Of a stretch of 64,000 nucleotides of DNA, positions 31,503 through 42,100 are shown piece by piece. Each line of letters begins with the position of its first letter. Within the stretch, counting starts at the first letter, position 1. The DNA is from Salminus brasiliensis. Taxonomy: Eukaryota > Chordata > Actinopteri > Characiformes > Bryconidae. The translations under genes were made by a program, and so were the position numbers. The DNA lies in NCBI RefSeq assembly GCF_030463535.1, contig NC_132897.1:4096460-4160459 (forward strand), read 5' to 3'. The notes below the pieces were generated by a model, which was given only the letters and a program-made list of their open reading frames with translations, did no database searches and was not told the DNA's origin.

Positions 31503-34267
31503 CTGTGAATTGAAAGAATGAGAGGAAACAAGCTTGCTGTAACTCTGGAAACTACCAAGGTATTGAGATCCAAACAAAACTCCAGAAGGTGGGTCACCTG
31601 AGGGATGAAGCCTCTCATCGTAGTGAATCTGCTGGCTGACAGATTCATCCTCAGGCTTTTCTTCCGGACCGGCTGGAACAGGAGGCTGAGAAGCATCTCC
31701 CTCAGCCACTGGGATCTCATCCCCTTCGGCAAGCCCCTCACGCTGGAGTCCATCTTCTTGTTTGTCTTCAAGACTTGGCACCTCCACCTGTGGCATAAAC
31801 AGGAAACGGCTTTCAGACCGAGACAAGGGGCTTAAAATGCCACTTCAAGACCCACTAAATGCCAGAGGCATCGCAGACCAAAATGATTAATTTTCCAGGG
31901 TTGTGAGGAAAGGCCAGCAATCCCTCCAAGGGTGAAGCACAGTTCCATTTAATCACTTTGTTGGTTATTAGAACAATTATGAGACTGGTAATTGGAAAAC
32001 GAAGGGCGATTCATTTATAAACTGCTATACAGATTCAGACATCTTACTTTTACAGCAGGCTGCAGGATTGCATACCTCTAATTATTTCTGGATTCCCTTT
32101 GGCTCTAGCAGAAAAGCATATTTTGCCTTTGCAGCCAATTAACTGCCGTGGCTCGGCGGTGCTGCAAACTGACTCAAAGAATGAAAAAATCTTGCACTGG
32201 GTAAATAATTGCAACATGTGCGTTTCTCAGAGCACAGTAAATGGCTTCGGTCTTTGTGCATGTTAATTTTCCCCAACACCTGGACTCCCCCTCTTTCTCT
32301 GGAGTCTTTCTCACATTACAAAACCCATAATTGGACTCTTTCTCCTAAGGCAAAAAAACAACAACAACCAAATAATTGCTGATTGAGTATAAAAGTAAGA
32401 AGGTAGGCAAAACAAGGTCGAAATAATACACTTTTGGCTCACGATTGGCCATACCTGGACTGGAATAGTTATGTCAGCCGGCAGGGGAACGCTGGTGATT
32501 TTGGCTTCGATAGTGAGAATTCCATCTCCAGAGAGGCAAGACTGAATGGACTCTGGAACTATTCCCAAGGGAAGCCTGGTGCAACACCATAAGATAGAAG
32601 AGTCATCAATAATATGGTTTATGGTTTGATCAGAGAGGAATTCCTTCTCATATGCTTGGTAGAACTACAGGTAGACACTCACTTGTATTTCCTTAGGAAA
32701 CTTCTGGATATGTAGCCATGTTCATCTTTCCTCTCCTCATGTTTTCCTGTGGGTTAAGAATACATTTAATTAATAATGAAAAATGAGTATTCTAATCTGA
32801 ACCACTTTTAGAAGCACTTGGGTAACTTGTGTCCACATAACAGGTCCACAACACCAGGAGGTTTCCCAAAAGCATCCTCCTAACTGGTGGAGACAGTGCT
32901 CAATGGCATGCTCGCTCAACCATTAAAGGGTTAAACATGGGTCACGTCTGGGTTGTGCACTGCATACGGGACCTAGATGTGACCCGTGTGAGATTTAAGG
33001 TGTGCAGTACAATAGGGCCCATTTGGGAAGCCCAACTGGGTCCCAGTAAAAAAGGCCATATGCAAACCCACTCCACATGGGTTCATGCCACCCATGTGAG
33101 CCCCACATGAGCACACTGGCTGGGATGATATTAAGTCCAGTCGTAAATAGCCACACCTCCCCTAAATATCCTTTAGGCCTTTTTGAGCGTCATAGAGATG
33201 GAATTCAGAGTTTCTAGGTTGGACCCATGGTTGTCCATAAGATCTGATTCACAGGCTTGCATCTTGGCACAAGGATGATTCATCCTGGCCTCATGGGTGT
33301 CTATATGTGGGGCCAGTGTGGAACAGTGTGGTTCCCACTTGGGCGACCCATATAGGACCCCACATGGACATGTTAGCCGTGATCGTACCAGAGCAACCTG
33401 AATGATCCTGAAATTATGCAAAAAAATATATCTAGGCAAGTGAAATCTTCTGAGACCTTTATATGGACAAAAGTATTGGGACACTACAGAGTACACCTAC
33501 AGGAGCTTTTATTACATTCCTAAATCCCTAGGCATTGATATGGAGGTGGACCCTTCCTCTAACAGCAGGTCTCCTAATACATACAGAACCACGCTGGAGT
33601 TCAGTGAGCTCTTTAGAACCTCCCATTCTTTCACTAATGTGGGTAAGAAAGGCCGACTGCATGGCTAGAGGCTTGATTTTATACACCTGTGGCAAAGAAA
33701 CACCTGAATTCAATGCTTAAGGGATGTCCCAATACTTTTGTCCATATTTCTAGACATTTCTTTTACTTATTTACTTAAGTCATTAAAAGTAGTCATATAC
33801 TACTGGCAGCAAATACTTTATGGTTAGGCACTGATGCTTTGTAAGGCCTTGAGGTCTTCATAGATAGCACTTACTGTCAACATTTATCATTATAGCCCAC
33901 CTTCAATCACCAGGAACCCCGTCTGCATCCGGACTGCTAGCTCTGTGGGTGCAAAGTGGTTCACGTCCAGACTGACCATCCATTTGGATTCCTCCACGTA
34001 AACCTCGGACACCCCTTCGCTCAACTCTCTGTGGACCTTCATGCTCATGACGGCCCTGGAGGTCCTCGTGTAGCCAGACCAGGAGGAGCTCCCCAGCTTC
34101 CTGAAGAGGTTCTCCATCCAGCTGAGGTCTCTAGAGTCCAACAGTGGAGGAAGGCCAAAGTGCTGGTTGTAGAGCACACTGGGCTGCCATCCACAGCTTG
34201 GGGGAGACCAGGTGGCCTCACTGCAGAATTGTGGCCTGGAACTCGTGGGCTGGATCTCATCTGCCAT
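31099..34267 (-). CDS. HSPB1-like small heat-shock protein with long acidic tail
   Basis: Complete gene. Exons, in transcript order, are 34267-33901, 32746-32683, 32575-32455, 31787-31598 and 31502-31099. All junctions keep frame (phases 1, 2, 0, 1), giving 381 aa. The N-terminal region (1-90) is Trp/Pro/Ser-rich. The alpha-crystallin domain (about 92-169) reads WMVSLDVNHFAPTELAVR, GKHEERKDEHGYISRSFLRK and PLGIVPESIQSCLSGDGILT, closest to HSPB1. The conserved arginines are Arg137 and Arg141. ITIPV (179-183) is the IxI/V anchor. Residues 185-381 form an acidic, Glu/Gln-rich, probably disordered tail, doubling the usual length of about 200 aa. A chaperone role is inferred from family. Candidates are a fish hspb1 relative or hspb15; I cannot choose. 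Confidence 0.92.
31598..31787 (-). CDS. Small heat-shock gene exon 4
   Basis: This 190-nt exon lies between GCCACAG and GTGACC. It encodes VEVPSLEDKQEDGLQREGLA and further acidic, Pro-containing sequence. It enters in phase 0 and leaves in phase 1. Confidence 0.88.
31860..32300. other. Repeat-free stretch in intron 3 of the small heat-shock gene
   Basis: About 440 bp contain no repeats and no open exon. They are rich in short AT homeodomain-type words such as 'taattatt' and 'ccaattaact'. The texture resembles vertebrate conserved non-coding elements; this is a guess from appearance. Confidence 0.3.
32455..32575 (-). CDS. Small heat-shock gene exon 3, end of alpha-crystallin domain and IxI
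   Basis: It lies between CACCAG and GTATGG. It completes Lys144, then codes LPLGIVPESIQSCLSGDGIL and the tail to ITIPVQ, leaving in phase 0. In hspb8 the equivalent exon is terminal; here splicing continues into the acidic tail exons. Confidence 0.93.
32683..32746 (-). CDS. Small heat-shock gene exon 2
   Basis: A 64-nt exon between CCCACAG and GTGAGT. It codes the end of Gly123 then KHEERKDEHGYISRSFLRKY. It is identical in length and phase to hspb8 exon 2. Confidence 0.95.
32930..33380. repeat. Dispersed repeat, second copy
   Basis: Contains 'caaacccactccacatggg' and 'gttcccacttgggcgaccc', relatives of the block at 27890-28190. It lies in intron 1 of the minus-strand gene. Confidence 0.6.
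33465..33750. mobile_element. Short palindromic MITE
   Basis: It begins 'tatggacaaaagtattggga' and ends with the inverse, 'tcccaatacttttgtccata'. This gives a complete 285-bp element with perfect terminal inverted repeats of about 20 bp. The interior ('gtctcctaatacatacagaa') differs from the copies at 24745 and 63560. Confidence 0.85.
33901..34267 (-). CDS. Small heat-shock gene exon 1 (coding part)
   Basis: It starts at the ATG on the minus strand at 34267 (MADEIQPTSSRPQF...). It codes 122 residues plus one base and ends at VIEG with donor GTGGGC. It includes an aromatic LSWMENLFRKLG motif in the N-terminal arm. Confidence 0.93.
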
Positions 34268-34373
34268 GCTGAAGGACTACAAGTTGGACTAGCTGGATGG
34301 AACAGGTCTCCTCCTCAGTACACCTCTTTCTCTGGTGAGGCTCTGTGATGCTGGGGACATCCTCACAAGCCTG

Positions 34374-34381
34374 TATATATA
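34374..34381 (-). promoter_or_regulatory. TATA box of minus-strand small heat-shock gene
   Basis: TATATATA lies 107 bp upstream of the start codon on the minus strand. Transcription would start near 34345. No clear heat-shock element is seen in the next 150 bp upstream. Confidence 0.55.
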
Positions 34382-34399
34382 CCCCATCCTTTCCTTTTA

Positions 34400-36030
34400 G
34401 CACTTACTAAGCAGCCCTGCTGATGCTAGAGGAGGAGAATGTAGGGACGAGGTGACGGAGAGTTAGCTGTTGCCTCGCTCTTGCTTGAACTGCTCTATGC
34501 TGGATGCTAATTAGAGATATTTATAGATGTGAAGGCAAAATGACAAATAGCTGGTGGATGATGAAGGCTGTAGACTGTGAACTGTGAGCCTAAGAACCCA
34601 GCGGTCAAGGGGAGCTTTGCCACTTATCGGTGATCATTAGCGTGCTATAGAGACTACAGCCCAACTGGGGAGTCAATGAGGGAGACCAATTAATTGCTGT
34701 TTTTGTGGTAATGGATAAATAGAGGATATATTATTGTTATCATGCAAAAACCTTGTATCTTCATTTATTCTTTTTGGGTTTACTTAATATAAATCTGGCA
34801 GTTGTTCTTTAAATTGTGTCCTGTAAAGTTGCTATTTTGGAGACCCATCTGGGGAAAATATATTGTTTAAATGTAATAAAATGTTTATCAAATACATTTT
34901 TGTGACGTATTGAAATAGCTAAACAATGGGTAAAAATATATTATTTGGTCAATTTCTTGTATGGCAAATATATGTTTGAATTTTGAAAGGAAAATTGTAC
35001 AAAAGTTTTTGATTTTTAATTAATTAATTAATTCCAATGATGCCTGTAAATCTGAATGCCTTGTTGAATGTATATTTGCTGATACAACCATAACAATAAT
35101 TATTCCATAATATATGTTTACTCAATAAATAGAATATATAATTAAAATAAATGTATTTTAACATTTGTTTTCTTTATAGGCAATATATTCCAATTATATT
35201 TTAGTATGTGAAATGTATTTTGTAATGAAATGTATTTCAAATGTATAAAAATACATGTGCAAGGTTTTTGCATATGTACTATATTACATTTACACACATA
35301 TCATGTGTACACATTATGCTTAATACTAGGCAAATATTAATTTGAAATAGACCTCCTCATATGACAATAACATTTTCCAGCAATCATTTACATTTTTGTG
35401 AATATTTTGAACTGGAGAAAGTGGAATTACTGTATGACTATTGTATTTGACCTGTCATGGATGTCCAAAATGACCAAAAATCACCAATTCACCAATCATC
35501 TCCAAACACCAAACTGATGAAAAATACAACACGATTTTTCTTGATTTTTCTAGATCAATCACTACATCAAGATTTTTGATTAAGACACAATTTAAAAACA
35601 TTTGTAATGGTTATTTTATCACAATATTCTTACAAAGAATCTACAGGCGTTGTGTGTTTGTTGTTGGGTTGGTATTTTTAAATGGTGCGAAAAACGTTAA
35701 AATGGAACTACAGACTTTTAATGAACTAAATTGTCTCAACACACATCTGTGGTGCTGTGCGGATGCCTTAGACCACCCAAAATGTTTAAAACCAATTATC
35801 TAAAACTATCTAACTCTTGAATACACTAACATGAGAAATACTTTCATAAATAACACAATAAAACGTAAGAAATTCATCTGCTCCACAGTCCAAACCAATC
35901 AGACCAGACTGAAGTGCATATTCCAGACTTCCAGACTTAATTAACGAGCATCATTAGGAGTATTATTAAGAGTATATGCATACATTTAGATATCACCATC
36001 ACTTTTTTACACAGTCCTCATTCTATGGTT
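34400..36030. other. AT-rich spacer
   Basis: Strongly AT-rich, with a partial copy of the 8720/44600 repeat at 34740-34870. No exon or other element is supported. Confidence 0.5.
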
Positions 36031-36590
36031 TATACACTGCTCAAAATAAAGCGAACACTTAAACAACACAGTATAACTCCAAGTGAATCAAACTTCTGTG
36101 AAATCAAACTGTCCTATTAGGAAGCAACACTGACTGACAATCAATTTCACATGCTGTTGTGCAAATGGAATAGACAACAGGTGGAAATTATTGGCAATTA
36201 GCAAGACACACTTAATAAAGGAGTGGTTCTGCAGGTGGGGACCACAGACCACTTCTCAGTACCTATGCTTTCTGGCTGATGTTTTGAATGTTGGTGGTGC
36301 TTTCACACTCGTGGTAGCATGAGACGGACTCTACAACCCACACAAGTGGCTCAGGTAGTGCAGCTCATCCAGGATGGCACATCAATGCGAGCTGTGGCAA
36401 GAAGGTTTGCTGTGTCTGTCAGCGTAGTGTCTAGAGGAGAGTGTCAGAGTGTACTGAGCCTCATTTTGACTTGTTATAAGGACATTATGTCAAAGCTGGA
36501 TCAGCCTGTAGTGTGGTTTTCCACTTTAATTTTGTGTGTGACTCCAAATCCAGGCCTCCATTGGTTAATAAATTTGTAATAATAAATTTA
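36031..36590 (+). mobile_element. Tc1-like transposon, internally deleted
   Basis: The left end is 'tatacactgctcaaaataaa'. A transposase start at 36319 reads [20 protein letters not shown] followed by [17 protein letters not shown], the N-terminal helix-turn-helix. The frame then jumps straight to right-end sequence ('gcctcattttgacttgtt'). Most of the catalytic domain is gone, so the element is dead. Confidence 0.85.
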
Positions 36591-36599
36591 AAAATCTGA

Positions 36600-37052
36600 T
36601 CTGATTTCAGGCAACCATAATGTTTAGGACACAGCAATAAAAGGTATATAACAGCAGCCATGTTTAGTACTTTGTAGCATATCTCTTGCATGTAATGACT
36701 GCTTGACGTCACTAGGTGCTGAGAATCATCTCTGGGGATCTAATTTTGTGGTGGTTTAGTGGTTAGAGCTCCAGAACCTGAAACTGAAAAGTTGCTATTT
36801 TAGACACCCATCTGGAAAAACATGTTCAAAATGTTTATCAAATACATTTCTGTGATGTATTAAAAAAGCTAAACAATGTGTCTAAAAATATATATTTTTA
36901 ATTTGTGTAATAAACATATATTCAGCATATGTGAAATTGCCCTATATATAAATATATAGATAAAAAAATAAATAATAACAATTTCTTGTATGCCAAATAT
37001 ATGTTTGAATTTTGTTTTTTGAAATGAAAATTGTACAATTAAGTTCTTGGTT

Positions 37053-37084
<32 letters not shown>

Positions 37085-37200
37085 AATGTATAGCAGCCGT
37101 GTTTAGTACTTTGTTGCATATCTCTTGCATGTAATGACTGCTTGAGGTCAGCAATTCAGAGAATCATCTCTGGGGATCTAATTTTATGGTGTTTTAGTGG
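36600..37200. mobile_element. Pair of fragments of another Tc1-like family
   Basis: The phrase 'gcatatctcttgcatgtaat' followed by 'gagaatcatctctgggga' occurs at 36640-36760 and again at 37085-37200. Between the copies lie a partial copy of the 8720 repeat (36780-36850) and an (AATA)n tract (37055-37085). Confidence 0.7.
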
Positions 37201-37335
37201 TTAGAGCGCCAGGCTATTGACTATTGATGCCAGGGTTGTGGGTTCAATACCCGGTTTTGGCAAGCGGTCACTGTTGGGCTCTTAAACAAAGGCCGTGAAC
37301 CCGCCCTGCTACCTGGGCCCTGCCAGCACCCTATG
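37190..37335 (+). mobile_element. tRNA-derived SINE head
   Basis: An A-box-like 'tggtttagtggttagagc' and a B-box 'gggttcaatacc' stand about 45 bp apart, followed by 'caagcggtcactgttgggct'. The sequence cannot fold as a normal tRNA. A related head lies at 53650-53760. Confidence 0.7.
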
Positions 37336-37989
37336 TTAAGTTTAAAATGATGTTTTAGGCTTTTGTTTCTTTGGTGTTTCGCCAAAAGAGTGTAGATAAA
37401 CTAAACTCACACTTGCATCCTGCCTCCGCACCCCAATCATTACCAGTTCCCATCAACACTCCAGCAGGCCAAGAAATACTCCAGTACTGAGTTTAGAACA
37501 GCAGAGTGACCCCATTTTCACCTGGCTTTAAATTGCAACCTGTGCGTGTAATATTCCCTCACATCTCGAGAGATGCACATTAATCATTGTGCAATTGTAA
37601 ATATGTGCAATGCCCATGTTAGCAGATTTTTGGCTCGCGCTGTGTTCACGTACCACCTAGGTGTAAATTGTAAATTGTGATTGGTGGAACAACGTGATGT
37701 TGAGGAGCTTCTGAATATTACATGTCTGAATGTTAGAGATGGCCCCTGCTGGTCTAACTGGGTAAGGTGGTGTTTATATTACCCCCTAAAACCTACTTTC
37801 AACTTGATAAATACCAAAGTACTCAAATAAAGCTGCGAAGAGGGAATCTTCAAGCTACAGGATGTCATAGGGGAACCACATTTGGAGGGACCACACTTGT
37901 AAAAAAGGATTTGAAGAACATGAAATATGGACATGGACAGCTGAGGATCCTCAAGAAATAAACAGAAATGCTTAAAATGGTAGAAACCA

Positions 37990-38330
37990 GCAGTGGTCCA
38001 GCATGGTCACTGTGATCAGAGGATCGTTGGTTCGGATCCAGATCACCCTGGGCCTAGCTAGGGCCTCAAGAGAGCACAATTGGCCTTGCTCTCTTTAGGG
38101 TGGGTAGATGGCACTCTCCCCCCACATCACTGTAATGGCCATCACTGGCATCTGCTAGCCAGTGCTTCAGAGCCAGGTATACAGTGCGTCCTTCCAGGCG
38201 TGTTGGTTGGTTGCCTGCCTGGTGCTGTTGCATCGGTGGCAGTTCGAAAAAAAGGTGTGACTGACTGCACAGGTGTTGGAGGGGGCGTGTTGGTCTCGCC
38301 CTCACTGGGGGGGTGGGGGTGTTGGGGTAC
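37990..38330. mobile_element. SINE-like element
   Basis: Contains a B-box-like 'ggttcggatcc' near 38030, then 'gagcacaattggccttgctc' and 'gggtagatggcactctc'. The same body is found at 18845 and 55497. The element is pol III-like at its 5' end. Confidence 0.7.
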
Positions 38331-38439
38331 GTATGAACTCAATGCGAATGTATGAGGAGTCTGTGGAAACCTTGTGTTTTTCCCAACTCCAACACACCTG
38401 ACCCAGCCCATTAGAAGCTTGTCCACTATTTACTGAGTT

Positions 38440-39001
38440 GGTTCATGAGTTCTAGATAGGGGAAAAGTTCAAAGCTGTTGACCGGGACTCCTGCTTCAGA
38501 GCAGAACCAATGAAAAATTGAGTGTATTGGGCAAGGATGAGGAATGTCAGGCCTGGAAAGCCAGGTTCCTGTCCAGTTTTTTGCTTTTCCTGCTTGAGCA
38601 CAGTTGAATCATCTTAGCCGTTGTCTGCCGGGTTGAGTAGTGTGTGTGTATTGGAGCAGGGAAATCAGCAAACTGTCCCGGACTTTGGCCTTTGGTTCCC
38701 CACTCCTGTTATTGGGTGACTACAGGAAAAGCATTGGTAAGCATTCCAGTAATCCACAGCAGTTAAACAGCACCAGCCACCTTGACCGCGGGACACGTTA
38801 AACAGTTCCTTCTTGTCTGGCAGGTTTGCAGTGACCTGTTGCTACTGGAGACCAATAACAAAAGCTGTTTTAGCGCAGTGGCACCTGCCAGAGGAATAGA
38901 CCCTTCAGCGTTTGATTGATCTCCTAAAAGATCTACTAGGATCTCTAGATAATTGGACACTTTATTCCGTTTTATTAGCCAAATAAATCACCAACCAAAG
39001 C
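38440..39001 (+). promoter_or_regulatory. ccdc60: Putative ccdc60 upstream region
   Basis: Repeat-poor sequence before the first ccdc60 ATG. It has an RFX X-box-like 'gttgctactggagac' (38838-38852) immediately followed by a CCAAT motif. No TATA box is seen. RFX control would fit a ciliary gene, but the match is imperfect. Confidence 0.3.
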
Positions 39002-39163
39002 ATGCCAACACCACCAACAGCAGCAGCAGCAAGACGCTACATTAGATCCGCCTCAGTTCGTGATTGTGTACTCCAGCACAAGGAAAGCTGGGAAAGGGTC
39101 TACTGGGAGAGTCTGGGGCGCAGTCAGAGGGACCAAAGCCGGCTGGGATACAGGACTGATGAG
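39002..39163 (+). CDS. ccdc60: ccdc60 exon 1 (probable first coding exon)
   Basis: The ATG at 39002 opens MPTPPTAAAARRYIRSASVR and continues to ESWERVYWESLGRSQRD. Donor GTGGGC follows GATGAG at 39164. It ends in phase 0, matching the next exon. The charged, Trp/Tyr-containing peptide looks coding, but the exon's membership in this gene is inferred from phase and position. Confidence 0.55.
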
Positions 39164-42100
39164 GTGGGCATCTTCCTCTGGTGTCTGTGGAGACAAGGTT
39201 GTAGAGCTAAACTCTTTGAGCACTAAATTGTTGACTAGCCCATGGTGTTGGTTACAATGGAAGGTCCTGCACTGGCCAGTAGAAGCCCACTGTAAAGTAT
39301 TCGGCACTTTTGTACACCGTAGCTAGCTAGCAAGCTACCAACAGTAGCTCTTGGTACTACTGTGTAAGCTGGCTAAACGACTAGTTCAGGAAATTCTCTG
39401 AAAGATTCTCTGAAAGACGGTGACATACAAAGTAAAGAATGGGTAACATGCATAGTCTTAGAGCTGCCATTCAAGCAGCACCAAGCCCGGGAATGTGAAT
39501 GTTTAGCAGTGTTAGCTGCTCATTTGCATTATAATAGTGATGGTAATTGGGTAAAAAGTGCCCATAAGTGACCAACACTTATTCATTTTCATCCTCTTAT
39601 GTGTATTAATAGGATGACACCGTACAAATTGTTGCATTTATTTGATATTTGTCATTTATTGGCCCCAAAAACTGACCATTTGTACAAGAAAACACATAAA
39701 TACGAAAAGCAGTCACACATCACTCACAGGTCTTTGGAAAAAGCAATAATAAACACATACCAACCCCATAGCGCTTATATATTCACTCAGGAAAAAAACA
39801 TAGCGCATCCAACAAGAACAAAAAACAAAAAGACTTGCACATCTTTTATCCAGAAAACATGGATTCTACCAGTAAATTCAATCAGTCAATGTCCAGTCAA
39901 CTCAGAATTAACACTAGTGGGCCTTTATGCTGCTTTTATGGGGTCTTACTTTTTGGAACGACAAGTTTCCCCATCAGTTTTACTTGTTTGGCACCATCCT
40001 TTCAGTGATGATGAACCTGAGGGCTTTTTTTTCCATGGCAGTCTGTCCATCCTCTTTCCACCCGTTGTCCCTCCATAGGCCAAACAGATCCGTCTCCATT
40101 ACTGGCCTAATGCTGTGGTGCACTAAATGGACGCTGATCTTTGATACAGAACAAATCCACAGCACAAAGAATTGCTCTTTGTCTTCCACACAAACGCACA
40201 CAGCAGTCCAAGGACGCAGTCGTTGATAAAGCCCATCCTATTTGCCCCTTGTTTTCTTCTCTCCCGTGGCGCAGCTGCTTTAGGCCTTGTAGTGAATGAT
40301 GCCCCCCATCACACCTAATAATTCAGCAGCGTCTCTCTGAGCCTCCGACAAATGCGGCCGGAATAAGACACAGCAGCTGCCATTTGTAATGCAATTTACT
40401 CCCTCATTGTGTGCTACGAAGCCACTATCACAGCCCATGCCGCGATACCCGGGGTACCTAATGCATTGCGGGATAGAAGGTGTCAAGAGGGAGGCGCTGT
40501 CCCGGGGACTTTGCATTCATCATGGTTATTGCCAGTGTTTGCTGCTGATCTAGGCAGATTCTTTGCTATATAGTGGCCTGGTGTGCTTTATTGAAAGTGA
40601 CTGGGTAGAGTGGATGACTCTAGCATTGGTAAATGTTTAAGACCGTGCAGGAGAGGCCACTTTAATGGGCTTTTTCTCTTTCTCTGACAGCCTGCTGTTC
40701 AGATGGAGCTACTGAATTTTAAACAGCTGCACCGCTTTCCAATGGTTTCCAGGAACGGACCTGGTGAAACATGCATTGCATAAGCAGTTGTCATATGGGC
40801 CCTTACAAATCGCCGGGGATTGTCTAAGCAAATGCCATTAGCCACTGTCATGTCTTGTAAACATACAGAGTCTGGCTATCCATTTTTGCTCATAGCTGGA
40901 GAGCAGCTCTGGGCCCTTTAGAGGGAAACTAAATACACATTTTAGAGGAACATGAAGATTAGTAGGGATATAACCAGTATTTTTTTTTCACCACAGGCAA
41001 ATGTAAATTGCAGAATAACGACATGGTTCTGGAAGAATAAGAAGTCAGGCCAAAATCTGAATGTACCTTAAGAGAAAAAATAAAGAAAAAAAAAATGGTA
41101 AAATCTTTGGTTATCAAAGATAAATCAATGAAAATGGTTTAAAGAAACCGAGTTAGCCAAGCTTGGCCCAATCTCAGAGTCTGCGAGTGTCCGTTCAGAG
41201 TCCAGGAGTCTGCGTTCAGAGTCTGCGAGGTTTAGTTTGTGAGTCTTCTTTCAGAGTCCGGGAATCTCCGTTCAGAGTCTGCGAGGTTCAGTCTGCGAGT
41301 CTCCGTTCAGTCTGCGAGTCTCTGTTCAGAGTCCAGGAGTCTCCGTTCAGCGTCCGTGAGGTTCAGTCTGCGAGTCTCTGTTCAGAGTCCAGGAATCTCC
41401 GTTTAGAGCCCAGAAGTCTCCGTTCAGTCTGCGAGTCTCCGTTTAGAGTCTGCAAGGTTCAGTCTGCGAGTCTCCATTCAGTCTGAGAGTCTCCGTTCAG
41501 AGTCTGCGAGGTTCAGTCTGTGAGTCTCCGTTCAGAGTCTGCAAGGTTCAGTCTGTGAGTCTCCGTTCAGAGTCTGCGAGGTTCAGTCTATGAGCCTCCG
41601 TTCAGAGTCCATGACTCTCTGTTCAGAGTCTGCGAGGTTCAGTCTGCGAGTCTCCGTTCAGAGTCCATGACTCTCTGTTCAGAGTCTGCAAGGTTCAGTC
41701 TGCGAGTCTCCGTTCAGAGTCTGTGGTTTTTGAAACAATGGTGCAATTGGATGGAGCTGGGTGGAGAATGATTGGGTTTACTTGGAGAATGATGGTGTTT
41801 GATGGAGAACGATAGTGTTTGCTTGGTGAGTGATGATGTTTTGCGGAGAACACGGGTGTTTAATGGAGAATGATGTTTGGTGAATGATGGAGTTTTCTTG
41901 AAGAATGATGGTGTGTTCTTGGAGATGTTTCATAGTGATGGTCAGCATTTGTTGGAGAGTAATGGTGTTTTTTTTTAACAATGGTGTTGGTATTAGTTTG
42001 AAAAGGATGGAGTTTGGTGGAGAACGGTGGTGTTTGGTTAAAGAATGGTGTTTTTTCATGGTGATTCTTAGTGTTTGTTAAACCCCTTCTCAGACTCCTC

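Noticed and set aside
36319-36579. Open frame of a transposase N-terminus as a possible live gene
   Set aside because: The helix-turn-helix start is followed directly by non-coding right-end sequence. The catalytic part is deleted.
37190-37335. Possible tRNA gene
   Set aside because: A and B boxes are present but no cloverleaf can be drawn. The same head recurs at 53650, so it is a SINE.
39599-40078. 159-codon plus-strand open frame in ccdc60 intron 1
   Set aside because: No similarity to a known family, no domain pattern, no splice or promoter context. One open frame of this length is expected by chance in 64 kb of AT-rich DNA.
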